Shown: in pieces, positions 23,949 to 36,514 of the stretch
Layout: each line of letters starts with the position of its first letter
How positions within the stretch are numbered: position 1 is the stretch's first letter
Assembly (NCBI RefSeq): GCF_007565055.1
Contig: NC_044559.1
Coordinates: 36,175,046 to 36,239,045, forward strand
Length of the DNA: 64,000 nt
Direction: 5' to 3'
Origin: Rhinopithecus roxellana
Taxonomy: Eukaryota; Chordata; Mammalia; Primates; Cercopithecidae
Notes under the pieces: model-generated
Databases searched by the model: none
What the model saw: the letters and a program-made list of their open reading frames with translations, nothing else
What the model was told of the DNA's origin: nothing
Position numbers and translations under genes: made by a program

Positions 23949-26150
23949 TTTTTTATTGATACATAATGCTTTATATATTTATGGAGTATATGTGAGTATT
24001 TGTTATCCACATAGAATGTGTAATGATGACGTCAGGGTATTTGGGTATTCTTCACTTTGAGTATTTATCATTTCTGTGTTGGGAGCATTTTAAGTGCATT
24101 TTTCTAACTACTTAGAAATATACAATACATTGTTGCCAACTATAGTTACCCTACACTGCCATTGAATATTATAATTTGTATCTTCTAACTATCTGTTTGT
24201 ATCCATTAGCCAATGTCTATCCTTGCCACCTACCCACACACACACCCTGTCCAGCCTCTGGTATCCATCATTCTATTCTCTACCTCCATGAGATCAACTT
24301 TTTCAGCTCCCACATGTGAGTGAGAACTTGTGATATTTGCCTTTTTGTGGCTGGCTTATTTCACTTAACATAATGACCTCCAGTTCCATCCATGTTGCTA
24401 CAAATGACATGATTTCATTCTCTTTTTTTGTGTGTCTGACTAGCATTCCATTATGTATATACACTATATTTTCATTGTCCCTTTGTCTGTTGAGGGACAC
24501 TTAGGTTGATTCCATATCTTTGCTATTGTGAATAGTGCTGCAATAAATATGCGAGTGCAGATATCTCTCTGTTATAGTGATTTCGTCTCCTTTGGATAAA
24601 TACCCAGTAGTGGGATTGCTGGATCATATGATAGTTTTAAGTTTTTTGAGACATTTCTATACTGTTTACCGTAGTGGCGGTACTAAATTAAATCCCTACG
24701 AACACTATTAAGAGTTCCCTTTTCTCTGAATCCTTGCCAGCATCTGTTATTTTTAGTCTTTTTAATAATAACCATTTTAACTAAGATGATATCTCGTGGT
24801 TTTGATTGGCAAATTCCCTGATGATTGGTGGTGTTAAACTATTTTTCATGTACCAGTTGGCCATTTGTAAGTCTTTTTTTGAGAAATGACTTCATGACCT
24901 TTGCCCACTTTTAAATAGGATTATTTGTTTACTGTTCAGTTGTTTGAGTTCCTTGCATATCTAGGATTTTAGGTCCCTGTCAGTAACATAGTTTTCAAAT
25001 ATTTTCTCCCATCCTGCAGGTTGTCTGTTCACTTTGTGGATTGTTTCCTTTGCTGTGCAGAAGCTTTTTGGTTGAATATAGTCTCATTTGTCTATTTTTG
25101 TTTTTGTTGACTGTGTTTTTGAGGTCTTAGCCAAAAAAATGTTTGCCTAGATCAATGTCTGGAAGCGTTTTGCCTATGTTTTCTTCTAGTAGTTTGATAG
25201 TTCTAAGTCTTTAATCCATTTTGAGTTTATTTTTGTATATGGTGAGAGATAAGGGGTGTAGTCTCATTCTTCTGCATGTGAGTATCCAGTATTCCCAGCA
25301 CAATTTATTGAAGAGACTATGCTTTCTCCAATGTATGTTCTTGGTATCTTTGAAATCAGTGAGTATAAATATATAGATTTATTCTTTCACTATTATGTTT
25401 CATTGATCTGTGTGTCTGTTTTTGTACCAGTACCATGCTGTTTTGGTTACTATAGCCTTATAATATATTTTGAAGTCCGGTGGTATGATACCTTCAGCCT
25501 TATTCTTCTTGCTCAGGATTTCTTTGGCTATTGTCCTCTTTTTCAGTTCCATGTGAATTTTAGAATTGTTTTTTCTAATTATGTGAAAAATGACTATGGT
25601 AGTTTGCATTGACTCTGTAGATTGCTTTGGGTAGTATGGTCATTTTAACAATATTAATTCTCCCAATCCATGTACATGGGGTGTCTTTCCATTTGTTTGT
25701 GTCCTCTTCAATTTCTTTCTTCTGTGTTTTGTAGTTTTCCTGTAGAGATTGTCCATATGCTTAGTTAAATATATTTCATGGTATTTTTTTTTTTTGTAGC
25801 TATTGTATTGCCTTCTTGATTTCTTTCTCAGCTAGTTCATTATTTGTGTATAGAAATGCTATAGATTTTTGTATGTTGGTTTTGTAACCTGCAACTTTAC
25901 TGAATTCATTTATTAGATCTAAGAGTTTTTTGGTGAAGTCTACAGGTTTTCTAGATATAAGATTATATCATCAGCAAGGAGTGGCAATTTGACTTCGTCT
26001 TCTCCAGTTTGGATGCCTTTTCTTTCTTTCTCTTGCCTAATTTCTCTGGCTAGGACTTGAAGTAGTATATTGATTAGGTGGGGAAAGTGGACGTCCTTGT
26101 CTTCCTCCAGTTCTTAGAGAAAAAGCTTTCAGTTTTTCCCCATTTGGTAT

Positions 26151-27015
26151 TGAAGCGGCATCGTTTGCCTGGGGAAATAGCCGAGGTTTGTTGTTTGTGC
26201 TAAGGAAATCAAAGACGTGGGTTTAAGAGTAGAAAGTTTAATAGGCAAAGTAAAGAAGAGAAAAGCTCTCCTGTGCAGAGAGAGTGGGGTTCCAGATGGA
26301 TCTTCCCCTTTGAGGCCGGATGCGGTAGGTTTTTGTTTTTGTTTTTTTTTTTTTAGAGTCTGACTTTGTCACCTAGACTGGAGTGCAGTAACGTGATCTT
26401 GGCTCACTGCAATCTCTGCCTCCCAGGTTCAAGTGATTCTCCTGCCTCAGCCTCCTGAGTAGCTGGGACTACAGGTGGGCGCCACCACACCCAGCTAATT
26501 TTTATATTTTTAGTAGAGACGAGGTTTGGCCATATTGGCCAGGCTGGTCTTGACCTCCTGACCTCAGGTGATCCACCTGCCTTGGCCTCCCAAAGTGCTG
26601 GGATTACAGGCGTAAGCCACTGTGCCTGGCTATGGTTGGTTTTATAGAGGGGCTTTGGAGGTGTCTGATTTACATAGGGCCCAGAGGATTGGTTGGACCA
26701 GGTGTGCCATTTACATAGTGCACTAAGAGGCTGGCCATCCCACTCTAATCTTTTATTATGCAGTTGGGGTCTCTACCTGGCTAGCATAGACGCCTGCACA
26801 CATGGCGACAAAAGGGAAGAGAAACTCTCCATGTTGAATATACCCGGCTTCCAGATATCCCTTTTCTATTGGCACAGCTTCCAGCTTGATTTTTTCAGGC
26901 CGTTTTTGTTAGAAAAGAAGTGATTTTGGGGCTTTTTATTAAAAGGAAATTCCATTGAGAACTCTTTTACCTTTACTAACTGTCTATAAATACTTTCTTT
27001 TTAACTCCTCTAACA
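26151..27015 (-). mobile_element. Solo retroviral LTR (ERV1-like) inside the L1
   Basis: The segment begins TGAAGCGG and ends CTAACA, giving TG...CA ends, and is flanked by the 4-bp repeat GTAT (26147-26150, 27016-27019) in otherwise continuous L1 sequence. The minus strand is the sense strand: TGTTAGAGGAG at the 5' end, a TATA-like CTATAAAACC near 26640-26650, and CTATTAAACTTTC near the 3' end. About 545 bp remain after removing the Alu inside. A 4-bp duplication fits an ERV1-class insertion; the family is not assigned. No viral gene is present. Confidence 0.75.
26330..26630 (-). mobile_element. AluS-like, inside the solo LTR
   Basis: A complete minus-strand Alu, from a GTTTTTTTTTTTTTT tail to GCCACTGTGCCTGGC. 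It lies in the LTR, so the order of insertion is L1, then LTR, then Alu. Confidence 0.93.
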
Positions 27016-29094
27016 GTATGATATTAACTGTGGGTTTGTCATATATGGCCTTTTTTATATCTTGGTATGTCCCTTTCATGCTTAGTTTGTTGAGACATTT
27101 TATTGTGAAGGGATGTTGAACTTTATCAAATGCTTTTTCTGCATCTCTTGAGATGATAATATGGTTTTTGTTCTTCATCTTGCTCATATGATATATCACA
27201 TTTATTGATTTGCATATATTGAGCATCATTGCATCCCTGGGATAAATCTTACTTGATCATGGTTTATTATTTTTTTAATATGCTGCTGGATTTGGAATTT
27301 TTTGAGTATCTTTGCATCTGTGTTCATTAAGGATGTTGGCCTGTAGTTTTCCTTTTTTTGTTACTTTCTTGTTTGGGTTTGGTGTTAGGTTAATCCTGGC
27401 CATGTAAAATGAATTAGGGAGAATTGTCTCCTTTTCCATGTTTTTTTTTTTGGACTAACTTGAAGAGAATTGGCATTAATTCTTATTTGAAAGTTTTGTA
27501 GACTTTGGCATTGAAGCTGTCCTGTCCTGGACTTCCCTTTGTTGGGAGACTTTTTATTACTACTTTGAATCTCTTCAGTTGTTTTTGGTCTGTTTCTGTT
27601 TTCTAAATATTTCTTCTTGATTCAATCTTGGTAGGATGTATGTGTCTAGGAATTTGTGGATTTTCTCTGTGTTTTCCAATTTGTTAGTGTATAGTTATTT
27701 ATAATAGTCTTTGATAATCTTTTGTATTTCTGTGGTATCAGTTGTAATGTGTCCTTTTTCATTTCCGATTTTGTTGATTTCGGTTTTCTCAATTTTTTTG
27801 TTGTTATTGCTTAATCTAGCAAGTGGTTTATTGGTTTTGTTTATGTTTTTAAAAACCCATCTTTTCATGTTGCTCCTTTGTATTTTTTTTTTCTGCCTCT
27901 ATTTCATTTAGTTCTGCTTTGATCTTTATTATTTATCTTCTAGTAATTTTGGGTTTGGTTTATTCTTTTCTAGTTCTTTGAGGTGCACCATTAGTTCATT
28001 TTAAACCTTTCTGCTTTTTTGACATGGGTACTTACTGCTGTAAACTTCCTTTTTAGCATTGCTTTTGCTGTATCCCATAGCTTTTAGTTTTTGATTTTCA
28101 TTTGTTTCAAAAATTTTTTTATTTTCTCTTTATTCTTTAATCCTTTGATCATTTAGGAACATGTTTTTAAATTTGCATGTATTTGTACAGTTTCCAAAGT
28201 TCTTTTCATTGATTTCTAGTTTTATTTCATTGTGGTTTCACAAGACATGATTTTGACTTTTAAAATTTTTTTGAGTTTTTCTTTTGTGTCCTAATCTATA
28301 GTCTATCCTGGGGAATATTCTATGACTGATGAGAAGAATGTGTATTTTGTAGCTGTTGATTGAAATGTTCTATAAATGTCTGCTAGGTCCATTGGTCTAA
28401 TGTGCAGTTTAAATCCAATATTTCTTTTTCTGTCTAGATGATCTGTCTAATGCTGAGAGTAGGGTGTTGAAGCCCCCAACTGTTATTTTATTGGATCAGA
28501 TAACACTGGTGCCAAGTAACGGTGCCAGGGAGCCCAAGACAGGCACTCTTAGACTGCCACTGTCACCCCTGAGACCCAGAGACTGGCCCAGGGCCAATTT
28601 CTCCCTTTAAATTTCTACCTTTAAAGTTATTAATTTCTCCCTTTAAATTTAATAATATTTACATTATATGTGTAAGTGCTCCAGTGATGGCTGTGTATTT
28701 GTTTAGAATTGTTATATCCTTTTGCTGAATTGATCCCTCTATCATTATAAAATGACCTTCTTTGTCTCTCTTTATCGTTTTTGGCTTAACACCTGTTTTA
28801 TCTAAGTAGAGTTACTCTTGCTCGTTTCTAGTTTCTGCTTTAATGGATTTTTTTTTCTATCCCTTTATTTTCAGCCTCTATACGTCGTTACAGGCTATAC
28901 AAGTTTCCTGCAGTTGGATCATGTTTTTCTTTGTTTTTCTTTTTTAAAAATCCATTCAGCCAGTCTGTGTCTTTTAAGTGGAAGGTTTAATTTGTTTACA
29001 ATCAAGGTTACTATTTGTATATGGGACTTAATTATACTTAATTTCTTTGTATATAAAATGAGAAGGTTGTCTTAATAATAACGATAAGGTTACT

Positions 29095-29290
29095 GTTATG
29101 AAGCATTTATTATAGTATTACATATTAAGCATTTTACATAGAATCTCATTTTATCTTTAGAAAAATTGTATATTCTAGGTGGAAGTTCCACAATTAAACT
29201 GAAGCTTAGAGAAATTAAATAACTTTGTCCAAGGTTTCACAGCTAGTAAGTAGGAAAGCTAGATTTGACTGCATAGCTCATGATGTTACT
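29095..29290 (-). repeat. MIR
   Basis: Minus-strand MIR relic: GCTTAGAGAAATTAAATAAC, TTTCACAGCTAGTAAGTAGG and GAAAGCTAGATTTGACTGC, matching the core region of MIR. Confidence 0.8.
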
Positions 29291-29379
29291 CCTTTACAGC
29301 TTAAGGTGCTTTTCATTCATCCATCCATCCATTGATTGATTGATTCCGTAAGTGTATACTGAGGCTAATCATGTAGTAA

Positions 29380-30230
29380 TTGTTGACTATGTTAAGTACT
29401 TTTCATTGTATTTTAATATGATGGGAAGTCACTGAAGGATTATTAGTAGGGGAATGATAGGAGTAGAATTATGTTTTTAATCATTCTGGTTGCATTCTGG
29501 ATAGTTGAATGTTATAGGAAAGGGATAAGAATGGAAATAAGAAGACCAGTTTGTAGACTATTGCAGTAGTCCAGGTGAGAGTGGATGGTGGCTTGGACTG
29601 AAATGGTAGTTGTAGAGAAAGGGATCAGTGGTTGGGGTATGGTGGGGTGCTAGAATTTAAAAATGCTTATAATTAGTAAGGTACAGGCCAGACATCAATC
29701 AAAATGGATTGTGGCCATTGGACTAGAGTAAGATCTTGATGAGCCATGTTGTGCCAGACATTACCCCTCTAGTTATCTATTGTAGGGAAGTCTGAATTAT
29801 CTCAAGTGAGGAGTCAGGGGAACTGGGACAGCAAGGCTGATACTTGGGTTGCTGAGGTACATCTACTTACCAACAATCATTGAAACATTTATACTTTAAC
29901 ATGTGGAAAGACTGTAATCCCTGCATACCTAATTAATATTCAGTCTGTCTGTATGGGGTGTTGGAGAAAGAGGCAACTTAAGAATGGCACCAAAATTTTT
30001 GCCCTGAGCAGCTGGATGAATGGAAGTGCCGTTTACTCAAATGGCAAACACTGGTAAAGGAATCGGTTTGGGAGGAAACGATCAAGGTTTTAGTTTTACA
30101 TATGTAAAGTTTGAGATGACCCTCTATGGATATCCAAGTGGTAATGGCAAGTAGTAGTTTGAATTCATGAGAGATCGTGGGGCTGGACATATACATTTGG
30201 GATATATCAGAGTATTCTACTCTGTCTGAT
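29380..30230 (+). repeat. Ancient dispersed repeat, copy 2
   Basis: Shares motif order with the copy near 20 kb: GGAAGTCACTGAAGGATTAT, TTGCAGTAGTCCAGGTGAGA, GGTGGCTTGGACTGAAATGG, then GCTGGATGAATGGAAGTGCC and AGTTTGAGATGACC. Only the central and 3' part is present. Confidence 0.55.
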
Positions 30231-30539
30231 TATGTAGTAGCTTTTTCCCTTCAAAAATCTCTCAACAGCCCGACAGTAACGCTTAAAGTTATAGTGTTAG
30301 AAATTCATTTATACTCTCTGGTTTTTTAAAACTATACATAACCTGTGGAGAAGATTCTTTATGAAAATGCACTATAAGTTTAATTTGTTTATTACACCCT
30401 TTAAAAAATACCTGAGATATACTACCTTGAGAAGTTGCTATATTGATTGAGAAAAGTAATGCAGAGAGAGTTATGGGGAGATGTTGCATGAGATACTAAA
30501 GTATGAAGTGGTAGAAGATTTTTCATGGATATATTTTTA

Positions 30540-30940
30540 TAAAAAAAGAGTCTTGCACATATGGCATGTTCTTATTCATGTGTGGGAGGAGCTAAAAAAG
30601 TTGATGTCATGGAGATAGAGTAGAATGATGGTTACCAGAGGCTGGGAAAGGTTTCGGGGAGGGAGGGATGACAAGAGGTTGGTTAATGGGTACAAAAATA
30701 TAGTCAGACAGAGGAAATACATTCTAGTGTTCAATAACAGTGGGGTGACTATAGTTAATAATTTATTATATATTTCATAGCTAGAATATTTGGAATGTTT
30801 ACAGCACAAGTGTGTTTGAGGCAATAGATATCCTAATTACCTTGTTTTGGTCATTACACATTGTATACTTGTATCAAAATATCACATGTAGACCATAAAT
30901 GTGTATAATTGTTCAGTAGCAGAAATAAAATTAAAAGAAG
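30540..30940 (+). mobile_element. L1 3' UTR fragment
   Basis: Plus-strand L1 3' end: GGTTACCAGAGGCTGGGAAA, GGTTGGTTAATGGGTACAAA, GACTATAGTTAATAATTTAT and a final GTGTATAATTG/AAATTAAAAG. It is truncated at its 5' side. Confidence 0.8.
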
Positions 30941-31406
30941 AGGAGTCTTGCTTAGATGGCCTTAAGTGTAGATATTAGTATTCGATATTTAATGGCTGGG
31001 GAAGTCTTCGTGTGGTTGTTTGTGTTTTAAATTAATATTCAGTTTATTAATTTACATTTTAAGTCATTTTGGTTATAGAATACAGAAAGCTTCAAATTAA
31101 GACAATTTTTTTAAATGTTTGAGTTATATTTATAAATCTCATCATTCTATTTATAAACGGATTAATTTAGAGTAAAATAACGACAACATATAGATTAGGC
31201 TACAGACCATTTCTTCTAGTAGTTTCCACAAGTTACATAAAATTTGCTAGCAATAAAGATAGGAAGAATTTTGATTATTTTCTTTTTTTGTGTGGAAAAT
31301 TAAGTATTTTAGGGTACAGAATTGAAATCATTAGAAGCTTATTTTCTGTATTAAATAGCAATATTTTGTTAAATTAAATAAATTTAATTATTAGTGTTGG
31401 TATTTT
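30941..31406. other. Unassigned intron sequence
   Basis: AT-rich, without recognisable features. Confidence 0.4.
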
Positions 31407-31800
31407 ACAGATGTTGTAACAAATTATCACAAATTTGGTATCTTAAAACAAAATAGATTTGTTAATGCCTTACCATTCTGGAGGTCACAAATCGGGAATC
31501 ACTTTCACTGGGCCAAAATAAAGGTCTTAGCAGGGTTGTACCTCCTTTGGAAGGTAAAGGAGATTATCTGTTTCTTTGATTTTTTTTTTCCAGCTCCTGG
31601 AACTGCATTCCCTGCATTCTTTGTCTCCTTGCCTCTTCCTCTATCTTCAAATCCAGGAGTACAGCATCTTGCTTTGATAGTCACATTGCTTCCTTCTGCA
31701 GTCAAATCTCCCTCTTTTATAAGGACACCTGTAATTATATTTAGAGCCAATTTAGATAATCCACGATAATCTCTCCCAAATTTCAAAGTCCTTAATTTAA
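31407..31800 (-). mobile_element. MLT1-like MaLR LTR, diverged
   Basis: Minus-strand LTR relic: GTTGTAACAAATTATCACAA, ATTCTGGAGGTCACAAATCG, TTATAAGGACACCTGTAATT. It follows the same plan as the LTR at 21.4 kb but is older. Overlapping open frames on both strands are chance. Confidence 0.7.
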
Positions 31801-32319
31801 TACATCTATAAAATTCCTTTTGCCATATAAAGTAAAATCCAAAGCTTCAGGTGATTAAGACCTGGATGCCTTTATTCAGCCTACTGGAAACTTGCTCTAT
31901 CTGCAGTATTTTGCTTTAATGCAGGTTTGATAAATATATTGGTGATTTAAAAATATACCCAATTTTCAAGATTTTTTCATGCCATCGTTCTCTATCAAAC
32001 TCTTTTCCAAGTAATACCCATGTATTACTTGACTGCTTTTAACTCTGTGCCTTTGGGTGGTGGCCTGTTTTTAATGTTTTATTTAGAAATAATTTTAAAG
32101 TTTTAGAAAAGTTATTATACAAGAATAAAAATAGTACAAAGACTATCTGAATGCCCTTTCCCAGATTCACCTATTAACATTTTAATCTATTTGCTTTGGT
32201 ATAACTGACTTACATGTTAAAATAAATCTATATTTCCTTTTATGAAAATAGATACAAAATTTATACCAATAGATGCATTATATATACTTTCTATATGATT
32301 TCATGTCTTTTCAGTTAAA
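31801..32319. other. Unassigned intron sequence
   Basis: The 32080-32290 stretch resembles old L1 3' UTR (TATCTGAATGCCCTTTCCCA), but the assignment is weak. Nothing else is recognised. Confidence 0.35.
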
Positions 32320-32480
32320 TTATAGGTTGGCAAACTTTTCTGTAAAAGGCCAGGTGGTAAATATTTTTTACTTTGCAGGTTACATGGCTCTGTTGCAGCC
32401 ACTCAGCTCTGCTAAAGCAGCCATAGACAATACTTAACTGAATGAACATGGCTGTGTTTTAATAAAACCATTAAATGATT
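32320..32480 (+). mobile_element. hAT-Charlie-like MITE, left two-thirds
   Basis: Diverged copy of the family also found at 48.9, 56.1 and 61.1 kb: GGTTGGCAAACTTTTCTGTA, GGCCAGGTGGTAAATATTTT, AAGCAGCCATAGACAATACT, ATGGCTGTGTTTTAATAAAA. The right end is missing. The orientation given is that of this arbitrary consensus. Confidence 0.75.
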
Positions 32481-33817
32481 TCTAAGTTACAGTAGTTAAA
32501 TTAAAAAAGAAGTTCCTTTAATATCTCTAATTACTAAGGAATAGTTCACAGTCTTTTCTCACTCAGAAATAATAGTTTTCTATAGCTGATTTAAAATATT
32601 GTCATTATCAAAGAGATAATCTGAGATACTTCCTAGTTTGTACCTGAAAAATACAGATCCATACAATGTAAGCATTGAAAAAAATCTTGAAGATGAATCA
32701 GCTAATACCTGGGTGAGTGAATAAATGAAGAAATGAAAACTTTATGGGCCAATATTTCTTAAATCAGACTCTGCTTGGGAGTTTTAAAATTTTGTTATTA
32801 AATGATAATCTAAAACTTTTGATATAAGCAAATTGAAGATTCACTGTCTGATCTCATAATTGAGTAGTGCCACTGTATTGTAATGCCAGCAGTTGTGTTG
32901 ATGGTTTAAAGTTGGGATTAAGTATCCCTTTAATTATTGTAGGCTAAAAACAATACAACTGAAGTGTACTAATACTTTTGTGACAAGTGAAGGGTAAATG
33001 ATTATATGCCATAGTATATGAATTTAAAAGATTTGTAAAAAGCGGGTTGAAGAAAAATGGTGGGAGAGTTACGTTGTCAAAATAACGTAGGTGTACTAAA
33101 ATTATGTAAAAAAGGCGCTGTGAGAATTAGTATCATTTTTAACTTGGGACCCATTATTTAAGCAAAACAGTATCATTTATCGTATTCAGTAAATATTAGT
33201 TTTATAAATTTGCTTATATATAATTTATAAATGTATGTTGGTTTTGTGCTTATAAAAGAAATTTAACCATAGGAGTTTATGTCTAGTATTTGAGAATTTT
33301 TTAGTTTCATCACGATTAAAATAATTTGTGAGCCCTAAAGTTTGATGAAAATGTATTCCTTTTAGGAGAATTCCTTCCATTATGTTTGAGAAACACTGAT
33401 GAGGAAACCAAGACTTATAAGTAACATCATGAATATGGATAGGAAAAAGGCTGTGTTTTCAATTTCATAGGATTTGAAATTATTCTGCACTAATTTAATA
33501 ATTTTTATCTCATGCATAATTTTTATTTTATGGTGGATAATATATTTTTCTTTTTGAGGACTCTCTACTGAAGCAGACTTTGACTGTTCTTAATAATGCT
33601 AGGAAAAATTTAATCAGTGTGTTTATATTTGTTTAATAGTTAATAATTTTTAAACTTTAATTTTTAAATGCTTTTACTTCCACTATTTTAAAAAAATAAA
33701 TATTTATTATAACCCTTGGTAGTAGATTATCATATCCATTTCTGTAGATGGAGGCTTGATGATGAAAGAGGTAAACATACTTGCCTGACAGGACTGATAT
33801 TTGAGTACACTGTTTTC
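32481..33817. other. Unassigned intron sequence
   Basis: AT-rich intron without a recognisable feature up to the AluY target-site duplication. Confidence 0.45.
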
Positions 33818-33832
33818 TATTTTAATACTCTT

Positions 33833-34128
33833 TTTTTTTTTTTTTTGAGACAGAGTCTTGCTCTGCTGCCCAGGCTGGAGTGCAGTGGCCGGCTCTCAGC
33901 TCACTGCAAGCTCCGCCTCCCGGGTTCACGCCATTCTCCTGTCTCAGCCTCCCGAGTAGCTGGGATTACAGGCGCCCGCCTCGTCGCCCGGCTAGTTTTT
34001 TGTATTTTTTAGTAGAGACGGGGTTTCACCGTATTAGCCAGGATGGTCTCGATCTCCTGACCTCATGATCCGCCCGTCTCGGCTTCCCAAAGTGCTGGAA
34101 TTACAGGCTTGAGCCACCGCGCCCGGCC
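33833..34128 (-). mobile_element. AluY, full length
   Basis: Minus-strand Alu 300 bp upstream of an ATRNL1 exon, with a perfect 15-bp target-site duplication TATTTTAATACTCTT at 33818-33832 and 34129-34143. Bases (GTGGCCGGCTCTCAGCTCA, CGTCGCCCGGCTAG, GGCTTGAGCCACCGCGCC) match Old World monkey AluY. Confidence 0.95.
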
Positions 34129-34429
34129 TATTTTAATACTCTTGTAGCATGCTAAAGTAAATCTGACATTTTATATTATTTAAATAATTCTTTAAAATTG
34201 TGAAATTTATTTGAACATCCAAGTCTGATTGTGAATATATGACTTTTTTTGCCTCCAAGCATTACATTTGCTGTATTACTCTTATAAATTATATTTCAGA
34301 TAGTTTATTATATATATATTTGTTAATATGATAAACGTTGAATTCTTAAATTCTCTTAATCCATATATTGTATTTCTATAATCTGAGGGCTTTGTTTAAT
34401 CTAGTGTGTTGTTTGATTTTTTTTAATAG

Positions 34430-34604
34430 GTCCTGATTGTTCTTTGAATGTTCCCTCTACTGAGTCTTACTGGATTCTGCCAAATGTTAAACCCTTCAGT
34501 CCTTCTGTAGGTCGGGCTTCACATAAAGCAGTTTTACATGGGAAATTTATGTGGGTGATTGGTGGATATACTTTTAACTACAGTTCTTTTCAAATGGTCC
34601 TAAA
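34430..34604 (+). CDS. ATRNL1: ATRNL1 exon: end of EGF module and start of kelch propeller
   Basis: The exon is 175 nt, with a long T-rich tract and AATAG acceptor and a GTAAGT donor. The phase joins exactly to the previous exon (G+GT gives glycine). GPDCSLNVPS supplies the last EGF cysteine. It is followed by ESYWILPN and then the first kelch blade: GRASHKAVLHGKFMWVIGGY, with the paired glycines and aromatic residue typical of kelch strands. One NYS sequon is seen. The exon ends with two bases of an asparagine codon finished in the next exon. Kelch blades in attractin proteins form an extracellular beta-propeller. No frame-breaking change is present, so the gene looks functional here despite the repeats around it. 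Confidence 0.96.
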
Positions 34605-35328
34605 GTAAGTATTTATTTTCAGATTCTTGCTATTTTTTAAGCTGGATTTTTATCCAAAATGTCTTTTTTAAAAAAATTGTTGTCCAAGTGTAAAAGTGGT
34701 TATTTTTGTGGTAGTATCTATTTGCTAATGAGACTGATTTGTGAATATATGAACTCAATATGTCCATAGCTAAAGATTTGTCTTTGTACATAGAAGTTTG
34801 CTTCATATAGAAATGTTATTACCTCTCTAGAGTGCTTTTAATAAATTCTGAGTAAGAAAGTATTAACTTCAAATACAGGCAGGCCTTGCCTATAATGGAT
34901 AAAATGAATCATGCCATCTTTTTTTTAAATGAAGTATAATCACATATAAAAAAATCTTCTCGATTTGTTCTGTAAATTTTAATTTACCTGAACTTTTACT
35001 TTGTATGTACTTTACAAGCTTTCACTGGGAGAACAGTTCTGGTATTATGAGAGAGATGATTGATTTACTGTTGGCTCAACAGATTGTTCTCTGCATGATT
35101 GGATAAGGGGAATCATATAGATGGCAGCTTTATCTGATTTCTTTTTCAGCTAATGATTATTTTTTATGAACTGTTTAGTAATAGAATAAAAAAGGTAATA
35201 GGGAGAATCATTTGATGTTTAATGTTCTTTCCAGGGGTAGTGTTTGTATTATGTAACAACTGGAATAGCTTGGGCAACAAACAATCAAAACTTGCCCTGG
35301 ACAGTATACCGTAATGGTGTATACCCAA
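34605..35328. other. Unassigned intron sequence
   Basis: From the GTAAGT donor to the palindromic element. Nothing is recognised. Confidence 0.4.
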
Positions 35329-35550
35329 TAGGACTGCCAGATTTAGTAGATAAATATACAGGATACCCAGTTACACTTGAATTTCAGATAAAAAAACAAG
35401 TACATTTTTAGTATAAGAAGGCCCTTTTACTGTATGTGTATTTCTGTTTTTTACAAATTTTGCACGGGTCATGCTTTAACAAAAAAATTGTTTATTGTTT
35501 ATCTGAGTTCAAATTTAACTGGGTATCTTGTATTTTATCTGCCAACCCTA
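35329..35550. mobile_element. Palindromic MITE-like element
   Basis: A 222-bp imperfect palindrome. The left end TAGGACTGCCAGATTTAGTA pairs with the right end TATTTTATCTGCCAACCCTA. Inner CAGGATACCCAGTTACACTT pairs with AATTTAACTGGGTATCTTG. This is a known hairpin-like medium-reiterated DNA element; the family name is not assigned. Confidence 0.75.
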
Positions 35551-36514
35551 ACCACTGAATATATTAAGCCTTGTAATTAGGAAAATTTCAGAAATTCTCT
35601 AAGAGGAGATTGCTTTAAAACTATGATTGAATGTGACTGGAATTAAATTAGAAAATCGAATAAATTCTGGAGAGAAGGAGGGAGTTTTCTGTGAGTGTTT
35701 AAGTGACAAATTAGAATTTTTTAATGTATGAAGAATAAAATACAGAAGGAAGAATTGAAAGAGAGTTGGTGGGATTAAAATGAATTGTTAAGATAAAAAC
35801 CTGAAGAAATAATGATATTTAAATGTAAAAATTAAAAGGAAATTAACTATGTTTAAAGAAAATGAGAAGTCTATGAAAGTAGAGTTGACCTTTGAATTAA
35901 ATTGTGATATTTCCAAAGCTGAGTTTGTGAAGACAAAGAGCAAAATTGTCAAAAAGGAAGTTTGTAAATTTTAAGTTTGTGTTCTTGCAAGATGAGTAGC
36001 ATATTGAAAATTAAATGATGAATATTATTTGATATTCTTTTAAATTTGTATATTTTCCATTGGAACCAGATAAACTAAGCCAACTTTTTTTTTGGTCTGA
36101 AATCTGGGTATTTTGGTTGCAGTGTTTATATAGATTTGTTTATATAAACAAATGAGGTATCAGAGTAGAATAATTGTGTTGCTGTTTTCACAGGTTAGAG
36201 AATACTTTTCATCATTCTGAATGTAGTTCAATTGTAGGTAAGGATAACAGCTTTCAGAAGTGATAGATCAGTCATATCTTGATTTAATCATCTTCTATAG
36301 TGGAATTTAATTGGGGTGGAAATGTTACATTTTAAGACAAATTGTTCACTAAATATAAAAGGTCTGTGTTAGTGTCTATTAAATTAGAAAGACTTTTACA
36401 GAATATATATACATTAACGTTAATGAAAATTAACATGTATTCATGAGGATAGCAAACTTTTGAAAACACTACGTGCTTGATGCTTGGGATATATCACTGG
36501 ATATAATAAATGCC
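35551..36514. other. Unassigned intron sequence
   Basis: A-rich intron; no feature is recognised. Confidence 0.4.

Larger units (their letters stand above)
23949..29060 (-). mobile_element. Old L1 (L1PB/L1MA-like), 5'-truncated
   Basis: An antisense L1 starting with its 3' end (TTTTTATTGATACATAATGC) and covering the 3' UTR and most of ORF2 up to its 5' end. Coding relics: WYWYKNRHTDQ near 25400, AEKAFDKVQHPF near 27120, plus many stops and frameshifts. It is split by an LTR at 26151-27015 and contains a foreign segment near 28495-28631. Confidence 0.88.

Noticed and set aside
35329..35550. Large palindrome as a possible novel structured RNA
   Set aside because: It matches a known hairpin-like medium-reiterated element by recognition; both arms are diverged.
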